This document shows, in pieces, positions 1 through 7,894 of a stretch of DNA of 46,972 bases; position 1 is the stretch's first letter; each line of letters begins with the position of its first letter. This DNA comes from RGIG7332 sp045580305 (GTDB lineage Bacteria; Bacillota; Clostridia; Oscillospirales; JAAYXM01): assembly GCA_045580305.1 (NCBI GenBank), contig JAZNNQ010000052.1, positions 1 to 46,972 on the forward strand, given 5' to 3'. Both the position numbers and the translations under genes were made by a program. Under the pieces are notes generated by a model that did no database searches, was not told the DNA's origin, and saw nothing but the letters and a program-made list of their open reading frames with translations.

Positions 1-75
1 CTGTGGTGGGTTGCAGCACAGTTTGTTATGCAGGTAGCCGTTCTGATGGGTTGGTTACCCATCCTCGGTTTATAA
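1..75 (+). CDS. C-terminal end of a membrane protein (partial)
   Basis: The window opens inside this gene. Only the last 24 codons are present, ending in TAA at 73-75. The visible peptide is hydrophobic and tryptophan-rich, which fits a final transmembrane segment. The next gene follows after 13 nt with its own AAGGAGG site at 76-82, so the two are probably co-transcribed. A permease, perhaps of the sodium:solute symporter family, is a guess from the small membrane partner downstream; the residues here are too few to name it. Confidence 0.6.
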   Translation: MWWVAAQFVMQVAVLMGWLPILGL

Positions 76-88
76 AGGAGGAAGTAAT

Positions 89-382
89 ATGAAAGAATTT
101 TGTAAAAAGCTCTCCGATATACTTAAAACGATTTTCGGCTACGGTGTAATGATCGCACTTTTCACAGGTGGACTCACCTTTTTCGGATATGTTGCCGCGC
201 TTATTATCGGTGGCGAGGTAGCTACCGCTATATGTACTGTTATTTATAAGAATATTTTCCCCATTATTATATACTTATCTGTTATTATGGTGCTGCTCGG
301 GCTGGTTGCTATGTACCTGGGCGGCGAGGTAGCACTCACCCCTGAAAAGAAACACGCTAAAAAACATGAAGGCGAGATATAA
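89..382 (+). CDS. Small two-helix membrane protein
   Basis: A 97-residue protein of unknown function. It has a short basic N-terminus, two hydrophobic stretches (about residues 17-42 and 55-78), and a charged tail rich in Lys, Glu and His. The Gly-rich first helix and GGEVA motifs at both ends of the hydrophobic core suggest a helix-helix packing role. It has a good AAGGAGG ribosome site, sits 13 nt after a membrane gene and ends at a strong terminator. By context it may be an accessory subunit of the upstream permease; this is inference from adjacency and size. Confidence 0.75.
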   Translation: MKEFCKKLSDILKTIFGYGVMIALFTGGLTFFGYVAALIIGGEVATAICTVIYKNIFPIIIYLSVIMVLLGLVAMYLGGEVALTPEKKHAKKHEGEI

Positions 383-386
383 AAAA

Positions 387-416
387 GAGCTTGGTGGTCT
401 CCACCAAGCTCTTTTT
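387..416. terminator. Bidirectional terminator
   Basis: An 11-bp stem (387-397 with 401-411), three-base loop, T-run on the + side and A-run on the other side. It separates the + strand membrane operon from the ferritin gene on the - strand and can serve both. Confidence 0.85.
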
Positions 417-419
417 AAA

Positions 420-929
420 TTATAATACAAGTGAGGGTGCGGTATAAACTCTTGCGGCGTATTCGGAATCCAGTGAATACAGACCTTTGGAGTCATTTCC
501 GAAAAGCTCCATTTTCTTGATCATATCATCGGCATTCTTCTCTTCCTCAAGCTGCTCCTTAACAAACCAGTCTAAAAACTGCATTGCGCGGAAATCCTTA
601 ACATCATATGCCGCAGCGTAGATATCATTGATAAGGCTTGTTACATACTGCTCGTGCTCAAGGCCGAACTTAAGAGGATCCATAAGAGTTTTCATCTCTT
701 TATCCGGCTTTGCTACCGCGTCTAAAGTTGCCTTTTCGCCGTTTAACTGTAAATATTTGAGGAATAAAAGGGCGTGATCCCGCTCCTCCTGCGCCTGAAC
801 CATATACCAGTTTGCAAAACCGTCAAGTCCCTGCTGCTCATAGTAGATTGAAAAATCAAGATAAAGATATGCGGAATATAATTCTTTATTGATCTGCTCG
901 TTCATTAACTGTGCTACTTTTGCATTCAT
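420..929 (-). CDS. ftnA: Non-haem ferritin
   Basis: Iron-storage protein of the prokaryotic FtnA type: it oxidises Fe(II) and stores Fe(III) in a 24-subunit shell in the cytosol. At 169 residues it has the family's usual length. Ferroxidase residues are visible: Glu16 in the first helix with the nearby YLYLD segment, Glu49 and His52 in the EERDHA motif, and the later FVKEQLEEE segment matching the third metal site. AGGAGG lies just upstream of the ATG. It is the last gene of a three-gene - strand run (perR, reverse rubrerythrin, ftn), which points to peroxide/iron co-regulation. It ends at the bidirectional terminator at 387-416. Confidence 0.93.
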   Translation of the reverse strand: MNAKVAQLMNEQINKELYSAYLYLDFSIYYEQQGLDGFANWYMVQAQEERDHALLFLKYLQLNGEKATLDAVAKPDKEMKTLMDPLKFGLEHEQYVTSLINDIYAAAYDVKDFRAMQFLDWFVKEQLEEEKNADDMIKKMELFGNDSKGLYSLDSEYAARVYTAPSLVL

Positions 930-985
930 AATTTATCCTCCTTTTATGTATAAGGGCCGCCGATAATCCGGCAGCCCCGTTTATT

Positions 986-1531
986 TTAGCCAAAGTATCT
1001 CTTGAGAAGACCCTCAAAGCCGCGACCGTGGCGAGCTTCGTCCTTTGCCATCTCGTGAACGGTGTCGTGGATAGCATCAAGGTTGAGCGCCTTTGCGCGC
1101 TTAGCAAGCTGCATCTTACCGTCGCAAGCGCCGTTTTCAGCAGCAGCGCGAAGCTCTAAGTTCTTCTTGGTGCTGTCGGTAAGAACCTCACCTAAAAGCT
1201 CTGCAAACTTTGCAGCATGCTCTGCCTCTTCAAAAGCGTATCTCTTATATGCCTCAGCAATTTCGGGGTAACCCTCGCGGTCAGCAACGCGGCTCATTGC
1301 AAGGTACATACCAACCTCAGAGCACTCGCCCTCAAAATTCATTCTAAGACCTGCGATGATCTCCTCATCAACGCCCTGAGCGATGCCTACGCGATGCTCA
1401 TCTGCATAAACGGTCTCACCGGTGGTGAGCTCATTAAACTTATTTGCCGGAGCCTTACATAAGGGGCAAGCAGCGGGTGCTGCATCTCCCTCGTGGATAT
1501 AACCGCATACTGTACATACAAACTTTTTCAT
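986..1531 (-). CDS. Reverse rubrerythrin (N-terminal rubredoxin, peroxide reductase)
   Basis: A 181-residue peroxide-scavenging protein with the rubredoxin domain first and the diiron domain second, the reverse of classical rubrerythrin. Rubredoxin cysteines are C6/C9 (CTVCGY) and C22/C25 (CPLC). The ferritin-like part carries ExxH-type ligand motifs (FEEAEH, KDEARH) and a first-helix Glu in GECSEVGMYL. In clostridia this arrangement reduces H2O2 with electrons from NADH via rubredoxin-type partners. It lies 27 nt after perR and 56 nt before ferritin on the same strand, so it is the likely main product of a PerR-controlled operon. Confidence 0.92.
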   Translation of the reverse strand: MKKFVCTVCGYIHEGDAAPAACPLCKAPANKFNELTTGETVYADEHRVGIAQGVDEEIIAGLRMNFEGECSEVGMYLAMSRVADREGYPEIAEAYKRYAFEEAEHAAKFAELLGEVLTDSTKKNLELRAAAENGACDGKMQLAKRAKALNLDAIHDTVHEMAKDEARHGRGFEGLLKRYFG

Positions 1532-1558
1532 AACTGATTTCCTCCATAAATTAAATTT

Positions 1559-1948
1559 TTATTTTTGACATTTGGAGCAGCAGCCCCAAAATGTAATGTC
1601 ACAACGCTCTGCATCCATGCCATACTGCTCGTTTATCGAGTGGCACATAGCATCTTCTTCCGCCGTAAGTGATACATCAATCACCGCACCGCAATTCCGA
1701 CAGATGAAATGGGGGTGATGTCTTGTCGTCCCGTCCAGGCGTTCATGCCCGTCAACCGTACCAACAGTGACCACATACCCGTCTTCCTTAAGCTGGGCAA
1801 TATTACGATACACCGTAGCAACGCTTATGTTCGGATACTCTTCTCTCACCTTTTCAACCACCCAATCAACCGTCGGGTGCTCTTTGGTGGAAAGTAAAGC
1901 CTTTAAAATCGCCTGCCTTTTAGGACTAAAATTTCTCTTATTTTCCAT
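1559..1948 (-). CDS. perR: PerR-type peroxide-sensing Fur-family repressor
   Basis: A Fur-fold metalloregulator of about 129 residues. It has an N-terminal winged helix and two CxxC-type pairs for structural zinc (CRNC, and CCSKC near the C-terminus). The regulatory metal ligands include HHPHF and an Asp in VIDV; Asp rather than Glu at that position is typical of PerR and not of Fur. I place the start at 1946-1948, because GAGGGC lies 8 nt upstream; an in-frame ATG nine codons earlier has no ribosome site and overlaps the presumed operator. It heads the perR-rubrerythrin-ferritin run and probably represses itself through the box at 1966-1980. Confidence 0.88.
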   Translation of the reverse strand: MENKRNFSPKRQAILKALLSTKEHPTVDWVVEKVREEYPNISVATVYRNIAQLKEDGYVVTVGTVDGHERLDGTTRHHPHFICRNCGAVIDVSLTAEEDAMCHSINEQYGMDAERCDITFWGCCSKCQK

Positions 1949-1965
1949 AGTGTTGCCCTCAAAAG

Positions 1966-1980
1966 TGATAATCATTCTTA
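1966..1980 (-). promoter_or_regulatory. perR box: PerR/Fur-type operator
   Basis: A 7-1-7 element that matches TGATAATNATTATCA at 12 of 14 defined positions. It lies between the -10 element and the perR start, across the expected transcription start, which is where bound repressor would block initiation. This suggests peroxide-responsive autoregulation of the three-gene operon. Confidence 0.7.
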
Positions 1981-1991
1981 ACTTTGGTTAT

Positions 1992-2020
1992 ATCATAACA
2001 CACACTTTTTTCTTTGTCAA
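1992..2020 (-). promoter_or_regulatory. Promoter of perR-rubrerythrin-ftn
   Basis: Reading the - strand: TTGACA (2015-2020), 17-nt spacer, TATGAT (1992-1997). It is a near-consensus vegetative promoter, 44 nt upstream of the chosen perR start. A -10-like TATGATATACT also occurs on the + strand at 2042-2052 before the divergent FAD gene, but I find no convincing -35 for it. Confidence 0.8.
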
Positions 2021-2075
2021 CACTTTTTTAAAAAAATTTTTTATGATATACTAAATTTATTGTGAGGTGAGAAAT

Positions 2076-3629
2076 GTGATTCGTTTAAACCAGATTAAAA
2101 TGCCGCTGGACGCGACCCGTGAGGATTTTATCCGCGATGTATCTAAAAGGCTTAAAGTAAAAGAAGACAGTATCAAGTCCCTTACCGTATCCCGCAAGTC
2201 GGTGGATGCGCGGGACAAGAGCAATGTGTACTTCGTGTATTCCTTCGATGTAGAATTAAACAGAAGCATTTCTCTACCCAAAAACGCGGAGGAGATCTCC
2301 CCTTATAAGGAAAAGGCTTTTCCTCAAAAAAGTTTTGAGAAATCTCCTATTGTTATAGGAAGCGGGCCTGCCGGTCTTTTTGCGGCGCTGACTCTTGCCC
2401 GAGCAGGGGCCTGCCCGATCGTTTTAGAGCGTGGCGACGATGTGGACACACGCCACGGTAAAATAAATCGATTTTGGCAAACCGGCGAGCTTGACGCAAG
2501 CTCCAATGTGCAATTTGGTGAGGGTGGTGCCGGAACATTTTCCGATGGGAAACTCAATACCGGAACAAAAGATCCCCGTCAGAAGCAGGTGCTTTTTGAT
2601 TTTGTTAAGGCGGGCGCTCCCGAGGAGATATTATATCTTGCCAAACCCCACATCGGCACCGACTATCTCAGAAAAGTGGTCAAAAATATCCGTTTAGAGA
2701 TCGAGGGTCTCGGCGGCAAGGTGCTTTTCCGTCATCAGGTGACCGCACTTGATATAAAGGACGGCAAAATTCGCGGTGTATATGTAAATGATAAATATTT
2801 TGACTCCAACCACATTATTCTCGCCATCGGGCACAGCGCGAGAGATACCTTTAAAATGTTATACGACGCGGGTATCAATATGACTCAAAAAGCCTTTTCC
2901 GTTGGCGTGAGAATTGAGCATTCTCAGGAGCTTATAAACGCATCCCAATACGGAAAGTTTGCAAACCACCCTGCCCTGGGTGCTGCGGATTACAAATTAT
3001 CCGCACATCTGCCAAGCGGCAGGAGTGTGTACAGTTTCTGTATGTGCCCGGGTGGCCTTGTTGTTGCAGCGGCCAGCGAAGAAGGTATGGTTTGCACCAA
3101 TGGAATGAGCAATTTTGCAAGAGATGAGGCTAACGCCAACTCTGCTCTTTTGGTCGGTATCACTCCCGCTGATTTTGAAAGCGAGCATCCCTTATCGGGA
3201 ATTGAATTACAGAGAAACTTAGAGCGACTTGCTTTTAAAATGGGCGGTGAAAATTACCGTGCCCCCGCACAAAAAGTTGGAGACTTTATAAAGGGTATTC
3301 CCACAACACAGTTTGGAAGCGTTACCCCGTCGTATCGTCCCGGTGTTACCCCCTGCGATTTAACACCTCTTTTCCCGAAAGAAATATCCGGCGCTCTGCG
3401 GGATGGAATTTTGTCCTTTGATCGCCGTATAAAAGGCTTTGCAAGTGATGACGCGGTTCTCACCAGTGTGGAAGCGCGAAGCTCATCCCCGGTAAGGATA
3501 GTAAGAAACGAAGAACTGCAATCCCACATTTCCGGCCTTTACCCCTGCGGCGAAGGCGCGGGCTATGCGGGTGGCATTATGTCAGCGGCGGTGGATGGAA
3601 TTCGCGTCGCGGAAAGGATACTGTTATGA
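2076..3629 (+). CDS. FAD-dependent oxidoreductase (COG2509 type)
   Basis: A 517-residue flavoprotein. It has an N-terminal cap of about 90 residues and then a Rossmann FAD site with the signature GSGPAGLFAALTLARAG, followed by the family motif FGEGGAGTFSDGKL and a C-terminal GEGAGYAGGI segment that closes on the flavin. The family is annotated as uncharacterised FAD-dependent dehydrogenase; its substrate is unknown. I choose GTG at 2076, because AGGTGA (2065-2070) is correctly spaced for it and homologues typically begin MIR; a GTG nine bases upstream would sit inside that site. The DUF1294 gene overlaps its stop by 4 nt (ATGA), so the two are translationally coupled. Confidence 0.85.
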   Translation: MIRLNQIKMPLDATREDFIRDVSKRLKVKEDSIKSLTVSRKSVDARDKSNVYFVYSFDVELNRSISLPKNAEEISPYKEKAFPQKSFEKSPIVIGSGPAGLFAALTLARAGACPIVLERGDDVDTRHGKINRFWQTGELDASSNVQFGEGGAGTFSDGKLNTGTKDPRQKQVLFDFVKAGAPEEILYLAKPHIGTDYLRKVVKNIRLEIEGLGGKVLFRHQVTALDIKDGKIRGVYVNDKYFDSNHIILAIGHSARDTFKMLYDAGINMTQKAFSVGVRIEHSQELINASQYGKFANHPALGAADYKLSAHLPSGRSVYSFCMCPGGLVVAAASEEGMVCTNGMSNFARDEANANSALLVGITPADFESEHPLSGIELQRNLERLAFKMGGENYRAPAQKVGDFIKGIPTTQFGSVTPSYRPGVTPCDLTPLFPKEISGALRDGILSFDRRIKGFASDDAVLTSVEARSSSPVRIVRNEELQSHISGLYPCGEGAGYAGGIMSAAVDGIRVAERILL

Positions 3630-3880
3630 TGCCCTTATATATTTTTCTCGGTGTAATGAACTTGGCGGCATTTTTTGCCTTCGGAATTGATAAACTTTTA
3701 GCGAAAAGCAAAGGCCGTCGCATATCGGAAAAGGCACTTCTTACCCTGTCGGTCCTCGGCGGAAGCCTGGGCGCGCTTTTAGGTATGGTGATTTTCAATC
3801 ACAAGACCTCAAAGCCGAAATTTCGTTACACTGTACCTATTATCTTTATAATTTATGCGATCGTTTTGCTATATAAATAG
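3626..3880 (+). CDS. DUF1294 family small membrane protein
   Basis: An 84-residue protein with three hydrophobic segments. It carries the DUF1294 signature: an N-terminal AFxxFGIDK, a basic R-I-S-E turn, then GGSLGALLGM and FNHKTSKPKF before the last helix. The function of the family is unknown. Its start overlaps the stop of the FAD oxidoreductase, implying coupled expression, and a terminator directly follows. Confidence 0.88.
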   Translation: MMPLYIFLGVMNLAAFFAFGIDKLLAKSKGRRISEKALLTLSVLGGSLGALLGMVIFNHKTSKPKFRYTVPIIFIIYAIVLLYK

Positions 3881-3907
3881 AGGGTCACTCCGTGACCCTC
3901 TATTTTT
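3879..3907 (+). terminator. Rho-independent terminator
   Basis: A 10-bp stem (3879-3888 with 3892-3901), three-base loop and a T-rich tail. It begins within the stop codon of the DUF1294 gene. Confidence 0.85.
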
Positions 3908-3940
3908 GTGAACTTTTTATAAAGTTTGGCTGCATATTTA

Positions 3941-3969
3941 TTGACTTTAATTCTTTATTCCGCTAAAAT
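3941..3969 (+). promoter_or_regulatory. Promoter of the DUF1538-PII operon
   Basis: TTGACT (3941-3946), 17-nt spacer, TAAAAT (3964-3969). It lies about 60 nt upstream of the DUF1538 start, leaving a short untranslated leader. Confidence 0.75.
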
Positions 3970-4027
3970 TAAATGGTTGACATAAATATTTCAATCCCCG
4001 CATAGAATTTTAGAAAGGAGGGACGGT

Positions 4028-5539
4028 ATGTTCGCAAAACTTAAGGAAAAATTCAAGGAATCCATCGCAAGTGTTCTACCTATTACGCTTATCGTTCTTA
4101 TACTCAGCGTCACTTTAGTGCCTATGGATACCGGTACTATGGTTTTGTTTTTAGCCGGCTCTCTTTTCCTTATTATAGGTATGGGCTTCTTCCAATTGGG
4201 TGCCGAAATGGCAATGACTCCATTAGGCCGTAACATCGGTACTCAGATAATTAAAACCAAAAAGATATGGATAATCGTCGCGGTCTGCTTTATTATGGGC
4301 GTTATCATCACCATAGCAGAGCCCGATCTGCAGGTACTGGCTAATCAGGTGGCCTCCATACCCAACGAAGTGCTGATATATACGATCTCTGTCGGTGTGG
4401 GCGCATTCCTCGTGCTCGGATTTCTTCGTATTTACTTTAAAGTAAGCCTGCCGCGGATACTTACTATCCTCTATATTTTGGTTTTTGTCCTTTCATTCTT
4501 TGCACCTCGTGATTTTATCCCGGTTGCCTTTGACTCCGGCGGTGTTACTACAGGTCCTATGACCGTTCCCTTTATTATGACTCTTGGTATTGGTCTTTGT
4601 GCCGTGCGAAGCGATAAAGAAAGCGGAAACGACAGTTTCGGTTTCATTTCTCTTTGCAGTATAGGCCCGATTTTAATGGTACTGCTGCTTGGTATTTTCT
4701 ATAATCCCACCGATGCCAATTATAATCAGATCGGTCTTTCCGCAATCACATCCACCGCCGATGTCGCCGATGAGTTTGTAAGTAATTTACCAAAATACAT
4801 AGAGGAAGTTTTAATGAGTATGCTTCCGGTTGTTGTGGTATTTATCATTTTTCAGCTTCTGTCACGCCTTTTCCGTAAAAGGCAGCTTCTTCGTGTGTCG
4901 GTCGGTCTTTTCTACACCTTTATCGGTCTTGTTTTGTTCCTTACCGGTGTAAATGTGGGTTTTGCCCCCGTCGGTAATCTTTTAGGTATGTACTTGGGTC
5001 AAAGTGCCTTCAAGTGGCTACTTGTTCCCATCGGTGCCCTTGTAGGCTACTTTATCGTTAAGGCCGAGCCTGCGGTGCAGGTTTTAAATAACCAGGTTGA
5101 CCAGATTACCGGTGGTTTTATTTCCGCAAAAACTATGAACACCGCGCTTTCCATCGGCGTTTCCGGCGCGGTAGTTCTTTCTATGTGCCGCGTGCTCACC
5201 GGCGTTGATATTTATTACATCTTAATTCCCGGCTACATTATCGCACTTGCTTTGAGCTTTTTCGTACCGCCGGTTTTCGTGGGTATCGCCTTTGACTCCG
5301 GTGGTGTTGCCAGCGGGCCTATGACCTCTACCTTCCTGCTGCCTCTCGCAATGGGCGCGTGTGCAGGTGTGGGCGGCAATGTTATCCGTGATGCCTTTGG
5401 TGCGGTTGCACTGGTCGCGTTGTCCCCGCTTCTTACCATCCAGCTTATGGGTCTTATATTCAAGCTTAAATCCAAGGTTAAGACTCCCGCTGTCGAAGAA
5501 ATTATCGATGAAATTATTGAGTTTGAGGAGGATATGTAA
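4028..5539 (+). CDS. Double DUF1538 membrane transporter
   Basis: A 503-residue integral membrane protein made of two similar halves. Each half has a IxEPDLQVLANQV- or AEPAVQVLNNQV-like segment followed about 100 residues later by a near-identical re-entrant-type motif, FDSGGVTTGPMT in the first half and FDSGGVASGPMT in the second. This internal duplication is characteristic of DUF1538 proteins. Halophile members named UmpA/UmpB were reported to act as cation/proton antiporters, so ion antiport is the best available hypothesis. The PII-like gene follows with a 1-nt overlap (TAATG), so its product is the probable regulator. Confidence 0.85.
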   Translation: MFAKLKEKFKESIASVLPITLIVLILSVTLVPMDTGTMVLFLAGSLFLIIGMGFFQLGAEMAMTPLGRNIGTQIIKTKKIWIIVAVCFIMGVIITIAEPDLQVLANQVASIPNEVLIYTISVGVGAFLVLGFLRIYFKVSLPRILTILYILVFVLSFFAPRDFIPVAFDSGGVTTGPMTVPFIMTLGIGLCAVRSDKESGNDSFGFISLCSIGPILMVLLLGIFYNPTDANYNQIGLSAITSTADVADEFVSNLPKYIEEVLMSMLPVVVVFIIFQLLSRLFRKRQLLRVSVGLFYTFIGLVLFLTGVNVGFAPVGNLLGMYLGQSAFKWLLVPIGALVGYFIVKAEPAVQVLNNQVDQITGGFISAKTMNTALSIGVSGAVVLSMCRVLTGVDIYYILIPGYIIALALSFFVPPVFVGIAFDSGGVASGPMTSTFLLPLAMGACAGVGGNVIRDAFGAVALVALSPLLTIQLMGLIFKLKSKVKTPAVEEIIDEIIEFEEDM

Positions 5540-6216
5540 TGGCTAATACAAAACATAACCCCCGCTTGCTTATCGCCATCACCGATGTGAGTGATGAAAA
5601 TAAACTGCAGGAGGCATTTTATGCCACCAAGGCCCACATCCGCTATCAGCTTTACGGCGAAGGCACCGCGCCTTCACTCATACTTGATATTTTAGGTGCG
5701 AGCAAGGCCCGCCACATAACCTGTGGTCTGGTACCCAAATCCAAGGTGCGCGATACTTTCAAAATATTGGACGATAAACTGCATCTTTCCAAAAAAGGTC
5801 GCGGCATAGCCTTTACCATTCCGATAAATGCTATGCAGACCCGTCTTTATAATCTGATGATACAGGACAATCAATCCATTGAGCAAGGAGATGAGAAGAA
5901 TATGGATGAAAATTCACGCTTTTGCGCCATTGTAGTTTCGGTAAATTCCGGTTTTAGCGATGATGTTGTTGAGGTAGCGCGTGCTGCGGGTGCCACCGGC
6001 GGTACTATTATGAAAGGTATGCGTGAAGAAAGCAACGCTGTTGCCACCCAATTCTCTATCCCCCTGAAGGATGAGCAGGATTTTGTTATGATTCTCGTGC
6101 CGAAAGATAAAAAACACGACATTATGAACGCCATTCGCGAAAAGTGCGGAATGAAAACCGATGCAAAAGGTGTCATTTTTGCACTGCCTATTGAAGATGT
6201 TTTCGGAATAGGATAA
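5539..6216 (+). CDS. Tandem PII-like (GlnB-fold) regulator
   Basis: A 225-residue cytosolic protein built from two PII-like halves (about 1-112 and 125-225). Each half ends in the strand motif that closes the PII fold, GRGIAFTIPI (87-96) and AKGVIFALPI (209-218). The second half has GATGGTIMKG near the T-loop region. Ordinary PII proteins are single-domain trimers of about 112 residues, so this is a fused duplication that could form a pseudo-symmetric assembly. It overlaps the DUF1538 transporter by 1 nt, which suggests that it binds and gates the transporter in response to a nucleotide or metabolite. The ligand is unknown. Confidence 0.83.
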   Translation: MANTKHNPRLLIAITDVSDENKLQEAFYATKAHIRYQLYGEGTAPSLILDILGASKARHITCGLVPKSKVRDTFKILDDKLHLSKKGRGIAFTIPINAMQTRLYNLMIQDNQSIEQGDEKNMDENSRFCAIVVSVNSGFSDDVVEVARAAGATGGTIMKGMREESNAVATQFSIPLKDEQDFVMILVPKDKKHDIMNAIREKCGMKTDAKGVIFALPIEDVFGIG

Positions 6217-6217
6217 A

Positions 6218-6250
6218 AAAAGCCCACTTGCAAAAGCAAGTGGGCTTTTT
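6218..6250. terminator. Bidirectional terminator
   Basis: A 14-bp stem (6218-6231 with 6236-6249), AAAA loop and T/A runs on both sides. It ends the + strand PII gene and the - strand SDR gene. Confidence 0.88.
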
Positions 6251-6260
6251 AATATCTATT

Positions 6261-7061
6261 TTACGGACGGAGACCGAGTCCACCCTCAAGGGTAAGGGTT
6301 TCGCCGGTCAAGTACTTAAAGTCTTCTCCTGCAAGCTGAACACAAACGCGGCCGATTTCCTTTTCAACATCGCCAAGATGTCCCATAGGCGGCATATGAA
6401 CATTTTTCTCATAAGCCTCGGGGTAAGCGTTTTTAAACTGCTCAAGCTGAGCGGTCCATGCAAGAGGACAGATTACATTGGCATTGATACCGTCTCTTCC
6501 CCACTCGGTAGCGGCAACGCGGGTGATACCGCGAATACCCTCTTTAGCAGCGGCGTATGCACACTGACCATAGTTTCCGAAAAGACCTGCACCCGATGCA
6601 AAATTGATAATTGTACCGCGGGTCTCCTTTAAGTAGGGGTAGCACTCCTGCATATAGTGGAAGGTAGCGTAAAGGCCGGAGTAGATTGCAAGGTCGAACT
6701 GGTCAACGGTATGATCCGCTAAGGTAACGCCGGAAGCGGAAGCCTGAGCGTTATTGATAAGAACATCAATTCTGCCGAAATTATCGATTGCAGCTTTAAC
6801 TACACTTGCAACAGTTGCCTTGTTATCAGCACCTGCGGACACATCAGCCTGAACATATACTACCTTGGTGCCATATAAGCGCTCGATTTCTTCCTTAGCA
6901 TCGATAAGCTTCTGCACATTTCTGCCGGTAATGACGAGGTTTGCACCCTCTTTGGCATAAGCGGTAGCAATACCGTAACCGATAGAACCGCAAGAGCCGT
7001 CGCTAAGTGTTGCGCGACCTGCACCCGTGATAATTGCAACTTTTCCTTCAAGTAACTTCAT
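6261..7061 (-). CDS. Short-chain dehydrogenase/reductase
   Basis: A 266-residue classical SDR with a Rossmann fold. The catalytic set is Ser156, Tyr169 and Lys173 (YAAAK), with Asn103-Asn104 in an NNAQ variant of the usual NNAG. The glycine-rich cofactor loop is unusual: TGAGR is followed by about ten extra residues before GSIGYGIA, so the TGxxxGxG motif is stretched. The substrate cannot be read from sequence. The gene starts 1 nt after the FNT channel gene, whose 3' end contains its GGGAGG ribosome site, so the pair is a coupled unit. That makes a small organic acid or its aldehyde a reasonable guess for the pathway. Confidence 0.87.
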   Translation of the reverse strand: MKLLEGKVAIITGAGRATLSDGSCGSIGYGIATAYAKEGANLVITGRNVQKLIDAKEEIERLYGTKVVYVQADVSAGADNKATVASVVKAAIDNFGRIDVLINNAQASASGVTLADHTVDQFDLAIYSGLYATFHYMQECYPYLKETRGTIINFASGAGLFGNYGQCAYAAAKEGIRGITRVAATEWGRDGINANVICPLAWTAQLEQFKNAYPEAYEKNVHMPPMGHLGDVEKEIGRVCVQLAGEDFKYLTGETLTLEGGLGLRP

Positions 7062-7062
7062 C

Positions 7063-7713
7063 TTATTTTCCTCCCGTATTTTTATTTATATAATGTGTAA
7101 GCGCGGAAAATCCCGCACCGCCCACAGCATTACCCAAAATAACAGTCAAAATAAACCAAACAGCACTTAAACTAAACTCACCCGCCGCCGCAAAATAGAA
7201 CATATCGGCAACCGAGTGCTCAAAGCCTGCCAAGATAAACACCGCAACCGAGAATAAAACTATAATTCCCTTGGCAATATCACTTTCCGCCTTTTTATAG
7301 CCTTCAACTGCAACAAACATAAGTATTCCGCAAGGGATTGCGAGCAAAAAAGCTTCCCACAAAGGCAGGTTCAATTTGTTATAGACCACAGCTTCAACCG
7401 ATGTGTTTTCAATCAATCCGCGAGAAAAAGCAATTCCCATTGCGAAGGTACCCACAATATTTCCAAGAATGGTAAAAATAATAGAAACCGTCTTTTCTTT
7501 AACGCCCATCCCCGGGATCGGAAGATACCCTACCTTACCGGTGTAAAGATGCAGCTTAAAAATAATAATTGTAAAAAGCCCCACTGCAAAAAGCAGCGCA
7601 CCCACAATATTATTGCCATCTTTCGCCAGATTAAGATATACACTACCACCTATTCCTATCATAATACCCGCGAGAATCGCGGATAAAAATACATTAATAC
7701 TCAGCTTTTTCAA
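7063..7713 (-). CDS. Formate/nitrite transporter (FNT) family channel
   Basis: A 216-residue membrane protein with six predicted helices, the standard FNT length being a little longer. Signature segments are present: KLHLYTG after the second helix, the central GFEHSVADMFY containing the conserved channel His, and GNAVGG in the last helix. FNT proteins form pentameric channels that pass formate, nitrite, lactate or hydrosulfide with a proton. The exact ion is not decided by sequence. A well-formed promoter precedes it and the SDR gene is directly coupled downstream. Confidence 0.88.
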   Translation of the reverse strand: MKKLSINVFLSAILAGIMIGIGGSVYLNLAKDGNNIVGALLFAVGLFTIIIFKLHLYTGKVGYLPIPGMGVKEKTVSIIFTILGNIVGTFAMGIAFSRGLIENTSVEAVVYNKLNLPLWEAFLLAIPCGILMFVAVEGYKKAESDIAKGIIVLFSVAVFILAGFEHSVADMFYFAAAGEFSLSAVWFILTVILGNAVGGAGFSALTHYINKNTGGK

Positions 7714-7747
7714 GGTTTTTCCACCTCTTTTTACACTTTATAACAAT

Positions 7748-7776
7748 ATTTTATTATATATAAAAACCTCTGTCAA
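7748..7776 (-). promoter_or_regulatory. Promoter of the FNT-SDR operon
   Basis: On the - strand: TTGACA (7771-7776), 17-nt spacer, TAAAAT (7748-7753). Confidence 0.78.
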
Positions 7777-7791
7777 TGAATTATATCGTTT

Positions 7792-7800
7792 TTTGTCAAA
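7792..7800 (+). promoter_or_regulatory. Possible Spo0A (0A) box
   Basis: The nonamer TTTGTCAAA matches the TTTGTCRAA consensus for Spo0A binding. It lies about 100 nt upstream of spo0A and 16 nt upstream of the FNT promoter -35. The region is very AT-rich, so a chance match is possible. Confidence 0.35.
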
Positions 7801-7820
7801 AAATTTTTTAAATTTCCCTA

Positions 7821-7849
7821 TTGCAATAATTGGAAAAATATGGTAAATT
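7821..7849 (+). promoter_or_regulatory. Likely spo0A promoter
   Basis: TTGCAA (7821-7826), 17-nt spacer, TAAATT (7844-7849). It is a moderate vegetative-type match 46 nt upstream of the spo0A start. Confidence 0.5.
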
Positions 7850-7894
7850 ATAACCACAGATAAATTTCCAATTTTTTACATTTCGGAGGCTATT

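Noticed and set aside
1949..1975. Upstream ATG for perR adding nine residues
   Set aside because: No ribosome site precedes it and it lies within the presumed operator; the ATG at 1946-1948 has GAGGGC at proper spacing.
3977..4002. Second promoter for the DUF1538 gene (TTGACA at 3977-3982)
   Set aside because: The only -10-like hexamer downstream is 20 nt away and poor; the pair at 3941-3969 is much better.
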